Assembly (NCBI GenBank): GCA_017428565.1
Contig: JAFRQP010000020.1
Span: 1 to 64,000, forward strand
Direction of reading: 5' to 3'
From: Oscillospiraceae bacterium
Lineage (GTDB): Bacteria; Bacillota; Clostridia; Oscillospirales; Oscillospiraceae
Length of the DNA: 64,000 nucleotides
This document shows, piece by piece, positions 8,112 through 15,669 of the stretch. Every line of letters starts with the position of its first letter. Within the stretch, counting starts at the first letter, position 1. The notes beneath the pieces are model-generated. The model searched no databases. It was not told the DNA's origin and was given only the letters and a program-made list of their open reading frames with translations. Position numbers and translations under genes: made by a program.

Positions 8112-8498
8112 ATGGAGTATTACGCGCCCCATCTGAGACGAAATGCCCGAACCCTGCGGAAGAATATGACAAAGCAGGAGCGAAAGCTCTGGTATGAGTT
8201 TCTCAAAACGCTGCCGGTCACGGTGAAGCGCCAGGAGCTGATCGGGAGATATATTGCGGACTTCTATATTCCATCGGCGAAGATCGCCATTGAACTGGAC
8301 GGCTCTCAGCATTTTGAGGATGAGGGCCTGGCCTACGACAGGGAAAGGGATCGTTTCTTTGCTGCCCGCGGCATACAGGTGCTTCGATACCCAAATAATG
8401 AAGTCACGCAAAACTTTTCAGGGGTCTGTGAAAACATTCTCCTGCATCTGGACCAGAGAACAAAAGAGACGATAGAAACGGAGAATGATCATGGCTGA
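8112..8498 (+). CDS. DUF559 endonuclease-fold protein (Vsr-like)
   Basis: A 128-aa protein of the DUF559 family, related to the very-short-patch-repair (Vsr) nuclease fold. Typical features: LRKNMTKQERKLWYEFLK at the N-terminus; RQELIGRYIADFY; the acidic active-site region AIELDGSQHF (about residues 58-67), where the family keeps its Asp and Glu; and GIQVLRYPNNEV near the C-terminus. The ribosome site GGAGGATAAC sits at the edge of the upstream repeat. The last 8 bases overlap the mutS start at 8491, so mutS translation may be coupled to it. Whether it works in mismatch repair or only arrived with the repeats is not shown by the sequence. Confidence 0.8.
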   Translation: MEYYAPHLRRNARTLRKNMTKQERKLWYEFLKTLPVTVKRQELIGRYIADFYIPSAKIAIELDGSQHFEDEGLAYDRERDRFFAARGIQVLRYPNNEVTQNFSGVCENILLHLDQRTKETIETENDHG

Positions 8499-11091
8499 AC
8501 TGACGCCCATGAAGAAGCAGTATAACGAGATCAAGCAGCAGCATCCGGACTGCCTGCTGTTCTTCCGCCTGGGCGATTTTTATGAGATGTTCGACGAGGA
8601 CGCGAAGCTGGCCTCCCGGGAGCTGGACCTGGCCCTCACCACCCGGGACCGGAACGTGGAGGACCCGGAGCAGCGCACCCCCATGTGCGGCGTGCCCTAC
8701 CACAGCGCCGAGACCTATATCGCCCGGCTCATCGCCAAGGGCTACAAGGTGGCCATCTGCGAGCAGATGGAGGACCCGGCCCTGGCCAAGGGCCTGGTGC
8801 AGCGGGACGTGATCCGCATCATCACCCCCGGCACCGTCACCGAGAGCTCCATGCTGGAGGAGCGGCGCAGCAACTACATCTGCGCCGTGGAGCTGAACGG
8901 GGACAAGGGCGGCGCCGCCTTCTGCGACGTGTCCACGGGCGAGTTCTGCTGCGCGGCCTTTGAGAAGGACGCGGTGAGCCATATCCTCAACGAGCTGGGC
9001 CGCTTCGCCCCCCGGGAGGCCCTGCTGAGCCACGGCGCCCTGGACGAGCGGGCCATCGGCAGCTTCCTGCGCCAGAAGCTGAACGCCATGCTGGAGCCGC
9101 CCCGGGACTATTTCGAGTACATGCCCGCCGCCGCGGCCCTCTGCGAGCGCTTCGGCTATCGCAGCGTGGACGAGGCGGGCCTGGAGGGCCGGGCGGAGGC
9201 GGTCTCCGCCGTGGGCGCCCTGCTGCGCTATATCGGGGAGACCCAGAAGTTCGATCTGAGCCACATCCGCCGGCTGGACGTGTTCGTGGGCGGGCGCTAC
9301 ATGGAGCTGGACTGGACCACCCGCCGCAGCCTGGAGCTCACCGAGAGCCTGCGCAGCGGGGAAAAGCGGGGCAGCCTCCTCTGGGTGCTGGACAAGACCC
9401 GCACCCCCATGGGGGCCCGGCTCCTGCGGGCCTGGGTGGAGCGGCCGCTCCTCTCGGTGCTGGCCATCAAGCGCCGCCACGCCGCCGTGGGGGAGCTGCT
9501 GAAGGAGACGGTGAAGCGCAGCGAGCTGATGCTCTCCCTGCGGGAGATCCACGATATCCAGCGCCTGGTGGGCCGCTGCGTCTACGGCAGCGCCGGCGGG
9601 CGGGACCTGCGGGAGCTGTGTAACTGCGCGGCGGTGCTGCCCCGGCTGAAGGCGCTGCTGGCGGACTTCCGCTGCAAGGAGCTGCAGCAGATCGCCGCTC
9701 TGGACGAGCTGGCGGACCTGCGCAGCCTGCTGGATCGGGCGATCTGCGACGATCCCCCCTTCTCCGTGCGGGAGGGCGGCATCCTGCGGGAGGGCTACTC
9801 CGAGGAGCTGGACCGGCTGCGGCAGCTGCGGGATCACGGGGCGGAGGCCATCGCCGCCCTGGAGAGCCGGGAGCGGGAGCGCACCGGCGTCAAGAAGCTG
9901 AAGGTGGGCTACAACCGGGTTTTCGGCTATTATCTGGACATCCCCAAATCCGCCGGGGACGTGAGTCTGCCCGAGGACTATATCCGCAAGCAGACCCTGG
10001 TCTCCAACGAGCGCTACTTCACCCCGGAGCTGAAGGAGCTGGAAAACGCCCTGATCTCCGCCCGGGAGCGGATCAACGAGCTGGAATACGAGGTCTTTAC
10101 CGAGCTGCGGCAGAAGGTTGCCTCCCAGGTGGGCCGCATCCAGGCCACTGCCGACGCGGTGGCGGCCCTGGACGTGTACTGCGCCCTGGCCGAGACCGCG
10201 GCCCGCAACAACTACGTCTGCCCGGAGATGGAGGCGAGCCGGGAGCTGCGCATCGTGCAGGGCCGCCACCCGGTGGTGGAGCAGACCCTGAAGGACGTGC
10301 TCTTCGTCCCCAACGACACGACCCTCAACGACAGCGACGACCGGGTGGCCATCGTCACCGGGCCCAACATGGCCGGCAAATCCACCTACATGCGCCAGAC
10401 GGCGCTCATCGTCCTCATGGCCCAGATGGGCTCCTTCGTGCCCGCCCAGAGCGCGGTGCTGGGGGTGGTGGACCGGGTCTTCACCCGCATCGGCGCCTCC
10501 GACGATCTGGCCTCCGGCCAGTCCACCTTCATGGTGGAGATGAACGAGATGGCCCAGATCCTGCGCCATGCCACGCCGGACTCCCTGCTGATCCTGGACG
10601 AGATCGGCCGGGGCACCTCCACCTTTGACGGCATGGCCATCGCCCGGGCGGTGCTGGAATACTGCGCCGACAAGCGGAAGCTGGGCGCCAAGACTATGTT
10701 CGCCACCCACTACCACGAGCTCTCCGCCCTGGAGGGGGAGGTCAGCGGCGTGCGCAACTACAACATCACTGCCAAGAAGCAGAAGGGCGAGCTGGTCTTC
10801 CTGCGCAAGATCGTCCGCGGCGCCGCCGACGACAGCTACGGCATCGAGGTGGCAAAGCTGGCGGGCCTGCCGGAGGCGGTGATCCAGAAGGCCAAGGGTT
10901 ACCTGAAGGAGCTGGAGGCGGACGGCGTGCCGCGCCCCAGCCTGGACTTTGAGGAGGAGGACCAGATCAGCCTGGGGGACCTGGCCGCCGACGAGCTCAG
11001 AAGGACCCTGCGGGACCTGGATCTGAACACCCTGACGCCCATCGAGGCCATGAATCTGCTCTATGAGCTGCAGCGGAAGGCCCGGGCCTGA
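8491..11091 (+). CDS. mutS: DNA mismatch repair protein MutS
   Basis: An 866-aa full-length MutS1. The mismatch-binding motif GDFYEMF (about residue 29) carries the Phe and Glu that contact mispairs. Connector, lever and clamp regions follow. The ATPase has Walker A GPNMAGKST (about 627), Walker B LLILDEIGRGTST (about 700) and the signature region DDLASGQSTFMVEM. The ATG at 8491 is preferred over 8485 because GGAGA lies 6 nt before it and the family begins right before LTPMKKQY. No mutL follows; trmO is next. The upstream overlap with the DUF559 gene is unusual for mutS. Confidence 0.96.
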   Translation: MAELTPMKKQYNEIKQQHPDCLLFFRLGDFYEMFDEDAKLASRELDLALTTRDRNVEDPEQRTPMCGVPYHSAETYIARLIAKGYKVAICEQMEDPALAKGLVQRDVIRIITPGTVTESSMLEERRSNYICAVELNGDKGGAAFCDVSTGEFCCAAFEKDAVSHILNELGRFAPREALLSHGALDERAIGSFLRQKLNAMLEPPRDYFEYMPAAAALCERFGYRSVDEAGLEGRAEAVSAVGALLRYIGETQKFDLSHIRRLDVFVGGRYMELDWTTRRSLELTESLRSGEKRGSLLWVLDKTRTPMGARLLRAWVERPLLSVLAIKRRHAAVGELLKETVKRSELMLSLREIHDIQRLVGRCVYGSAGGRDLRELCNCAAVLPRLKALLADFRCKELQQIAALDELADLRSLLDRAICDDPPFSVREGGILREGYSEELDRLRQLRDHGAEAIAALESRERERTGVKKLKVGYNRVFGYYLDIPKSAGDVSLPEDYIRKQTLVSNERYFTPELKELENALISARERINELEYEVFTELRQKVASQVGRIQATADAVAALDVYCALAETAARNNYVCPEMEASRELRIVQGRHPVVEQTLKDVLFVPNDTTLNDSDDRVAIVTGPNMAGKSTYMRQTALIVLMAQMGSFVPAQSAVLGVVDRVFTRIGASDDLASGQSTFMVEMNEMAQILRHATPDSLLILDEIGRGTSTFDGMAIARAVLEYCADKRKLGAKTMFATHYHELSALEGEVSGVRNYNITAKKQKGELVFLRKIVRGAADDSYGIEVAKLAGLPEAVIQKAKGYLKELEADGVPRPSLDFEEEDQISLGDLAADELRRTLRDLDLNTLTPIEAMNLLYELQRKARA

Positions 11092-11133
11092 GCGGGAAGC
11101 GCTCCGGCCCTGAATCTGCCGGGAGGGAACAGC

Positions 11134-11820
11134 GTGGAAACAACGACGATCCGACCCATCGCCCGCTATGAGGGCGATCTGCGAGAAAAATTCGGCGCGC
11201 CCCGCCAGGCGGGGGTGGTCCCGGAGCTGGAGGGGCACGTGGTCTTTGAGCCGGAATACCGGGATCCCGAGGCCCTGCGGGGCATCGAGGGCTTCGACCG
11301 GCTCTGGCTGATCTGGCAGTTTTCCGAAAATCTGCGGGAGAACGGGGCCTGGTCCTCCACCGTGCGCCCGCCCCGGCTGGGCGGGAATGTGCGCATGGGG
11401 GTCTTCGCCACCCGTTCCCCCTTCCGCCCCAACGCCCTGGGGCTGAGCTGCGTGCGCCTGCTGGCCGTGGAGAAGGACCCGGAGCGGGGCCTTGTCCTGC
11501 GCGTCGGCGGCGCGGATCTGATGGACGGCACGCCGATCTTCGACGTGAAGCCCTATGTGCCCTATGCCGACGCCCACCCGGAGGCCCGCGCCGGCTTTGC
11601 GCCGGATCCCGGGGCGACGCTGGCGCTGGACTTCCCGCCGGAGCTGGAGGCGCGGGTGCCGGAAGAGAAGCGGGCGGCCCTGCGGGGGATCCTGGCAAAC
11701 GACCCCCGCCCCCGGTATCAGCGGGACCCGGAGCGGGTCTACGGCCTGCGCTTCGGCGAGCAGAACGTGAAATTCACCGTGTCCGGCGAGACGCTCACGG
11801 TGCGTGACGTGCAGCCGTAG
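11134..11820 (+). CDS. trmO: tRNA (m6t6A37) methyltransferase TrmO (TsaA family)
   Basis: A 228-aa protein starting at GTG after GGGAGGG. The N-terminal TsaA beta-barrel domain (about residues 6-140) has IARYEGDLREKFGAPRQAG, LWLIWQF, GVFATRSPFRPNALGLS (the SAM and tRNA contact motif) and DGTPIFDVKPYVPYAD. The C-terminal extension ends RVYGLRFGEQNVKFTV, as in TrmO. It N6-methylates t6A37 in tRNA-Thr(GGU) in known cases. It lies 42 bp after mutS and is followed by a strong terminator, so it is probably the last gene of this unit. Confidence 0.9.
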   Translation: METTTIRPIARYEGDLREKFGAPRQAGVVPELEGHVVFEPEYRDPEALRGIEGFDRLWLIWQFSENLRENGAWSSTVRPPRLGGNVRMGVFATRSPFRPNALGLSCVRLLAVEKDPERGLVLRVGGADLMDGTPIFDVKPYVPYADAHPEARAGFAPDPGATLALDFPPELEARVPEEKRAALRGILANDPRPRYQRDPERVYGLRFGEQNVKFTVSGETLTVRDVQP

Positions 11821-11933
11821 GGGCGGCAAAATCTGAAAATCCACGAATCTATGGGAAAAGATCTTTTGACTCCGGCTTCGCCTCCGCTCAAGATGACAGG
11901 AAATAAAGCTTGTTTGCAGTGTCTGAACATGAG

Positions 11934-11965
11934 CGGCAGGGAGCGATTTGCTCCCTGCCGTTTTT
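11934..11965 (+). terminator. Rho-independent terminator after trmO
   Basis: CGGCAGGGAGC and GCTCCCTGCCG form a perfect 11-bp stem with a 5-nt loop, followed by five T. The preceding stretch (11863-11900) holds a decayed piece of the AGGATCT / TCAAGATGACAG repeat family. Confidence 0.9.
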
Positions 11966-12297
11966 ACGCCTGATAATACCGATCCTCCGCCCATTTGGCG
12001 GGGTTTGTATCGATGTAGCGCCAGATCTCCCGATAGTCCGCCTCGCCCCGGATCACGTGCTCGTGATAGGAACGCTGGAAAACTGTCTGCCCCGCGTCCC
12101 GGTGCACAAGCCGTTTCAAGACGCCGATCGCGCTGGGGATCGTCGCATATGTAGGGGCCGCCGAGGGCGTCGGCCCCTACGGCGATATGGGAGAGGATGC
12201 AGCGCCTGTCCTGGGTGCAGACCGTGACGAAATAGGCGCCTGGGGCGGAATAGTCATATTCTGGCAGACGCAGAACTTTGCGCTTGGGCGCGGCCAT
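11964..12297 (-). pseudogene. REP-associated tyrosine transposase (RAYT, Y1 family), internally deleted
   Basis: The reverse strand starts at ATG 12297 behind GGGAGGG and reads KRKVLRLPEYDYSAPGAYFV, then TVCTQDRRCILSHI, the N-terminal strand of Y1 transposases. In another frame it ends with IPSAIGVLKRLVHRDAGQ, FQRSYHEHVIRGEADY, EIWRYIDTNPAKWAEDRYYQ, the C-terminal part. The central portion that should hold the HUH metal motif and the catalytic Tyr region is missing, and the length (334 nt) is not a multiple of three. The junction coincides with the palindrome at 12151-12180. The gene cannot encode an active enzyme. Confidence 0.85.
12151..12180. repeat. GTAGGGGCCG palindrome inside the transposase remnant
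   Basis: GTAGGGGCCG and CGGCCCCTAC are perfect 10-bp arms around CCGAGGGCGT. Related palindromes (GGCTGCCGAGGGCGGCAGCC) occur at 12376-12410 (degenerate), 23084-23103 and 31399-31418, so this is a dispersed family. Confidence 0.8.
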
Positions 12298-12411
12298 GGC
12301 AGAGCCCTCCCTTTCCCTGTAGAGGCGGAAGCACAAGTTGGCCCGAATCAGGAGATTCCCGAAAATGATGCTTAGGGGCTGCCGAGGGCGGCGCCCCCTG
12401 CAGAGCGCCCC

Positions 12412-13437
12412 TTACAGCAGCGCGATCAGGGCGTCCACGTCCTCCTCCCGGGTGGCCCAGCTGGTGACGAAGCGCACCGCCGTGCGCCCGTCGGGGAGGG
12501 GCGCCCAGATCTCGAAGGCGGCGTGCTGCCGCAGACGGGCCAGCTGCTCCGCCGTCAGGATCACGAACTGCTGGTTGGTGGGGGAGTCGGCAAAGAGGGA
12601 GTAGCCCTTCTCCCGGAAGGCGGCCTTCAGCTTCATGGCGAGGCTTATGGCGTGGCGGCCGATCTCAAAATAGAGCCCCTCGGTGAAAAGCGCGTCGAAC
12701 TGCACGCCCAGCAGCCGCCCCTTGGCGAGCATCCCCCCCTGCTGCTTGACCATGGTGGCGAAGTGCTCCGGCATGTCCCCCTTGGGGAAGACCAGGGCCT
12801 CGCCGCAGAGGGCGCCCACCTTGGTGCCGCCGATGTAGAACAGGTCGCAGAGCTCGCAGAGCTCCGGCAGCGTCATGTCGCAGTCCGGGCTCATGAGCCC
12901 GTAGCCCAGCCGGGCCCCGTCGAGGAAAAGCCGCATCCCGTAGTCCCCGCAGACCTTGTGCAGGGCCGCCAGCTCCGCCTTGGTGTAGAGGGTGCCCAGC
13001 TCCGTGGGCTGGGAGATGTACACCATGCCGGGGAAGGGCATGTGCTCGTGGGTCTCGTCGGCATAGAAGGCGCGGCAGTAGTCCGCGACGGTCTGCGCCG
13101 CCAGCTTGCCCTTCTCCCCGGGCAGGGCGAGCACCTTGTGGCCGGAAAACTCGATGGCTCCGGCCTCGTGGACGCTGATGTGCCCGGTGTCCGCGGCGAT
13201 CACGCCCTCCCAGCGGTTCAGGAGCGAGGCGATGGCGACGGCGTTTGTCTGGGTGCCGCCCACCAGGAAATACACGTCCGCCCCGGGCTTTTCGCAGGCG
13301 GCGCGGATCTTGTCCCGGGCAGAGGCGCAGAAGCGGTCCTCCCCGTAGCCGGGCTGGGAGATGAGGTTGGTCTCGGCAAGGCGCTCCAGGACTTTCGGAT
13401 GGGCCCCCTCGGTGTAATCGCTCAGAAAATACAGCAT
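12412..13437 (-). CDS. ltaE: Low-specificity threonine aldolase (PLP, beta-eliminating lyase family)
   Basis: A 341-aa fold-type I PLP enzyme that cleaves threonine or allo-threonine to glycine and acetaldehyde. The family start FLSDYTEGAHPKVLERLAE is present. DGARLGYGL holds the Asp that pairs with the PLP nitrogen, FYIGGTKVGALCGEA holds the PLP-binding lysine (about residue 202), and RFVTSWAT near the end carries the carboxylate-binding Arg. It begins 2 bp after the stop of the MocR gene and its GGAGGAATAA ribosome site is the end of that gene, so the two are co-translated. Confidence 0.85.
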   Translation of the reverse strand: MLYFLSDYTEGAHPKVLERLAETNLISQPGYGEDRFCASARDKIRAACEKPGADVYFLVGGTQTNAVAIASLLNRWEGVIAADTGHISVHEAGAIEFSGHKVLALPGEKGKLAAQTVADYCRAFYADETHEHMPFPGMVYISQPTELGTLYTKAELAALHKVCGDYGMRLFLDGARLGYGLMSPDCDMTLPELCELCDLFYIGGTKVGALCGEALVFPKGDMPEHFATMVKQQGGMLAKGRLLGVQFDALFTEGLYFEIGRHAISLAMKLKAAFREKGYSLFADSPTNQQFVILTAEQLARLRQHAAFEIWAPLPDGRTAVRFVTSWATREEDVDALIALL

Positions 13438-13439
13438 GT

Positions 13440-14516
13440 TTATTCCTCCGTTCTCCGCTGGGCTCTCCGCCTGCGGTTGATCATGCGTTCCATGTGGCCG
13501 GCGTTGATGAACTCCGCCAGCACCAGCTGGTCGAAAACCGGCACGGTGCAGGAGTAGAAGTCCAGCCGTGCCCGGTAGGCCTCCAGCAGCCCCTCCGGCA
13601 GCACCAGAAAGCCGGTGCGCACCGAGGGCGCCAGGAGCTTGGAAAAGGTGTTCAGATAGATGACCCGGCCCGGATCCAGAGAAAAGACGGTCTGGATCTG
13701 CCGGGTGGGGCTGGCAAAGGCCGCGTCGTAGTCGTCCTCCACGATGATACTGCCGTGGGCGCGGGCCCAGGCCAGGTACTCGTGCCGCTTGGCGGCGGAG
13801 GCGGTGACTCCGCTGGGATAGCTGTGATAGGGCGTCACGTGCAGGACGCCTGCCTCGCAGCCGGCCAGCGCCCCGCTCTCGATGCCGTCCTCCCCCATGG
13901 GCAGGGCCAGGCAGCTTGCGCCGTTGGCCTCATAGACCCGGCGGATCTGCCCATAGCAGGGGTCCTCCAGGGCGAAGGGCCGCTCCCGGCCCAGAAGCTG
14001 CACGATTTGACTGTAGAGATACTCCGCCCCGGCGCCAATGACGATCTGCTCCGGCCGGACGGAGAGCCCCCGGCTGCGCCCCAGATAGGCGCTCAGCGCC
14101 TGCCGCAGCTCCAGACAGCCCCCGCTGGGGCAGCGGTTCAGGATGCGGCGGTCGTAGTCCGAGAGGACCGCGCGCATGGTCCTGGCCCAGAGGGAGAAGG
14201 GGAAATCCGGCGGCGCCCCCTCCTGCACGCTCATCTCCTCCAGCCCCGCCCGGGGCGGCGGCGGGACGCCGGCTCCGCCGCCGAAGCAGACGAAAAAGCC
14301 GCTGCGGGGCCGGCTCTGGACGCAGCCCTCGTCGCAGAGAAGGGCCAGCGCGTGCTCCACCGTGATCACGCTGACGCCCAGCCCCTCGGCAAAGCTGCGC
14401 TTGGAGGGGAGCTTGGTCCCCGTGGGCAGGAGCCCGGAGACGATGTCCTGGCGCAGCTGGCGATAGAGCTGGAGATAGACGCTGAGGCCGCTGTGTTTTT
14501 CGATGGTGTAGTTCAT
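13440..14516 (-). CDS. MocR/PdxR-type GntR regulator with aminotransferase domain, C-terminally short
   Basis: A 358-aa protein. The N-terminal winged helix (about residues 1-75: GLSVYLQLYRQLRQDIVSG, GTKLPSKRSFAEGLGVSVITV) is followed by a fold-type I aminotransferase-like domain with IIVEDDYDAAF (about 253) and YLNTFSKLLAPSVRTGFL, which contains the PLP lysine. MocR proteins are usually 440-480 aa. This one stops right after HMERMINRRRRAQRRTEE, losing the small C-terminal subdomain. It is divergent from a pyridoxal kinase gene, the standard arrangement for PdxR-type activators of vitamin B6 salvage. Whether the short form still senses PLP is open. Confidence 0.8.
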   Translation of the reverse strand: MNYTIEKHSGLSVYLQLYRQLRQDIVSGLLPTGTKLPSKRSFAEGLGVSVITVEHALALLCDEGCVQSRPRSGFFVCFGGGAGVPPPPRAGLEEMSVQEGAPPDFPFSLWARTMRAVLSDYDRRILNRCPSGGCLELRQALSAYLGRSRGLSVRPEQIVIGAGAEYLYSQIVQLLGRERPFALEDPCYGQIRRVYEANGASCLALPMGEDGIESGALAGCEAGVLHVTPYHSYPSGVTASAAKRHEYLAWARAHGSIIVEDDYDAAFASPTRQIQTVFSLDPGRVIYLNTFSKLLAPSVRTGFLVLPEGLLEAYRARLDFYSCTVPVFDQLVLAEFINAGHMERMINRRRRAQRRTEE

Positions 14517-14578
14517 AATCTGGCCTTATAAAATATTCTCAAACTGGCGATAGAAATATGGTCAGATTTGATTATAAT
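14517..14578. promoter_or_regulatory. Divergent promoter region with candidate PdxR-type operator
   Basis: AATCTGGCC (14517-14525) and GGTCAGATT (14560-14568) are inverted copies with one mismatch. TATAAT (14573-14578) serves the kinase gene, but no good -35 sits 16-18 bp before it, which suits an activator-dependent promoter. Confidence 0.55.
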
Positions 14579-14610
14579 AGACATGGATCAAAAGTCAAGG
14601 AGGCTTTTTC

Positions 14611-15444
14611 ATGTCTTATCATAAAATTCTCACCATCCAGGACATTTCCTGCGTGGGCCAGTGCTCGCTGACGGTGGCGCTGCCCATCCTCTCCGCCGCC
14701 GGGCAGGAGACCTGCATCCTCCCCTCGGCGGTGCTCTCCACCCACACGGCGGGCTTTAGCGGCTACACCGTCCGGGATCTGACGGAGGACATCCCCGCCA
14801 TCACGGATCACTGGGAGAAGGAGCAGATCCAATTTGACGCGATCTACACCGGCTATCTGGGCAGCACCGAGCAGATCGCCTATGTGCGGGACATCATCCG
14901 CCGCCTCTCCGCCCCCGGGGCCCTGGCTGTCGTGGACCCGGCCATGGCGGACAACGGGAAGCTCTACCCCGCCTTTGACGCCGCCTACGTGGAGGCCATG
15001 AAGGCCCTGGCCTTCTCGGCGGACATCATCCTGCCCAACATCACCGAGGCCTGCTTCCTCACCGGCATGGAGTATCGGGAGCAGTATGACGAAAGCTATA
15101 TCGCCGAGCTGCTGGACCGGCTGCGGGCCGCCGGGGCGAAGACCGTCGTCCTCACCGGCGTGGGCTACCGGCTGGGCTTCACGGGCGTGCTGGTGCAGGA
15201 GGGCGACACGCGCCGCTACTACGAGCACCGGCGCATCGAGCCGGGCAGCCACGGCACCGGGGACGTGTACGCCGCTGCCTTCGTGGGGGCGCTGCTGAAC
15301 GGGAAAGACCCCTATGAGGCCGCGGTGATCGCCGCGGACTACACCGTGAAGTGCATCGAGGCCACCCAGGGCGACCCCGCCCACTGGTACGGCGTGAAGT
15401 TCGAGGCGGCGCTGCCCGCCTACCTCAAAATGCTGGGGAAGTAA
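14611..15444 (+). CDS. pdxY: Pyridoxal/pyridoxamine kinase (ribokinase-like)
   Basis: A 277-aa kinase phosphorylating vitamin B6 vitamers for PLP salvage. The start has KILTIQDISCVGQCSLTVAL, a PdxK/PdxY hallmark. VVDPAMADNGKLY (about residue 110) and ILPNITEACFLTG (about 138) are the substrate and metal loops, and GSHGTGDVYAAAFVGALL near residue 212 is the anion hole with the catalytic Asp (GTGD). AAGGAGG precedes the ATG. Divergent from the MocR gene, which probably activates it. The exact vitamer preference (PdxY or PdxK) cannot be told. Confidence 0.88.
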   Translation: MSYHKILTIQDISCVGQCSLTVALPILSAAGQETCILPSAVLSTHTAGFSGYTVRDLTEDIPAITDHWEKEQIQFDAIYTGYLGSTEQIAYVRDIIRRLSAPGALAVVDPAMADNGKLYPAFDAAYVEAMKALAFSADIILPNITEACFLTGMEYREQYDESYIAELLDRLRAAGAKTVVLTGVGYRLGFTGVLVQEGDTRRYYEHRRIEPGSHGTGDVYAAAFVGALLNGKDPYEAAVIAADYTVKCIEATQGDPAHWYGVKFEAALPAYLKMLGK

Positions 15445-15596
15445 TCCGGGAGCAAACACGCACAAGGCGGATTTGCGCCGGGAGAGACGCCCTTCACGGC
15501 GAATACCGGAGATCCATAGACAAAAAAGGCAACGATGCCTAGCGCGGATCCGGACGAAACGACCGTCTGATTTCTGTTGGCTTCGTATATGGGGAA

Positions 15597-15638
15597 GACC
15601 GCACCGCACGTCAAACTCGTGCGGCGCGGTCCTTTTTT
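15597..15638 (+). terminator. Terminator after the pyridoxal kinase gene
   Basis: GACCGCACCGCACG pairs with CGTGCGGCGCGGTC (one internal mismatch, 7-nt loop), followed by CTTTTTTC. The 150 bases between the kinase stop and this hairpin show nothing I can identify. Confidence 0.85.
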
Positions 15639-15669
15639 CAAGCGCGGGGAAAAGCGTTGCGGGGAGCGG

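Noticed and set aside
8404..12297. A 1310-codon reverse-strand open frame covering mutS and trmO
   Set aside because: Only its first part (12297 downward) is real, as the N-terminus of the transposase remnant. The rest is an out-of-frame shadow of mutS.
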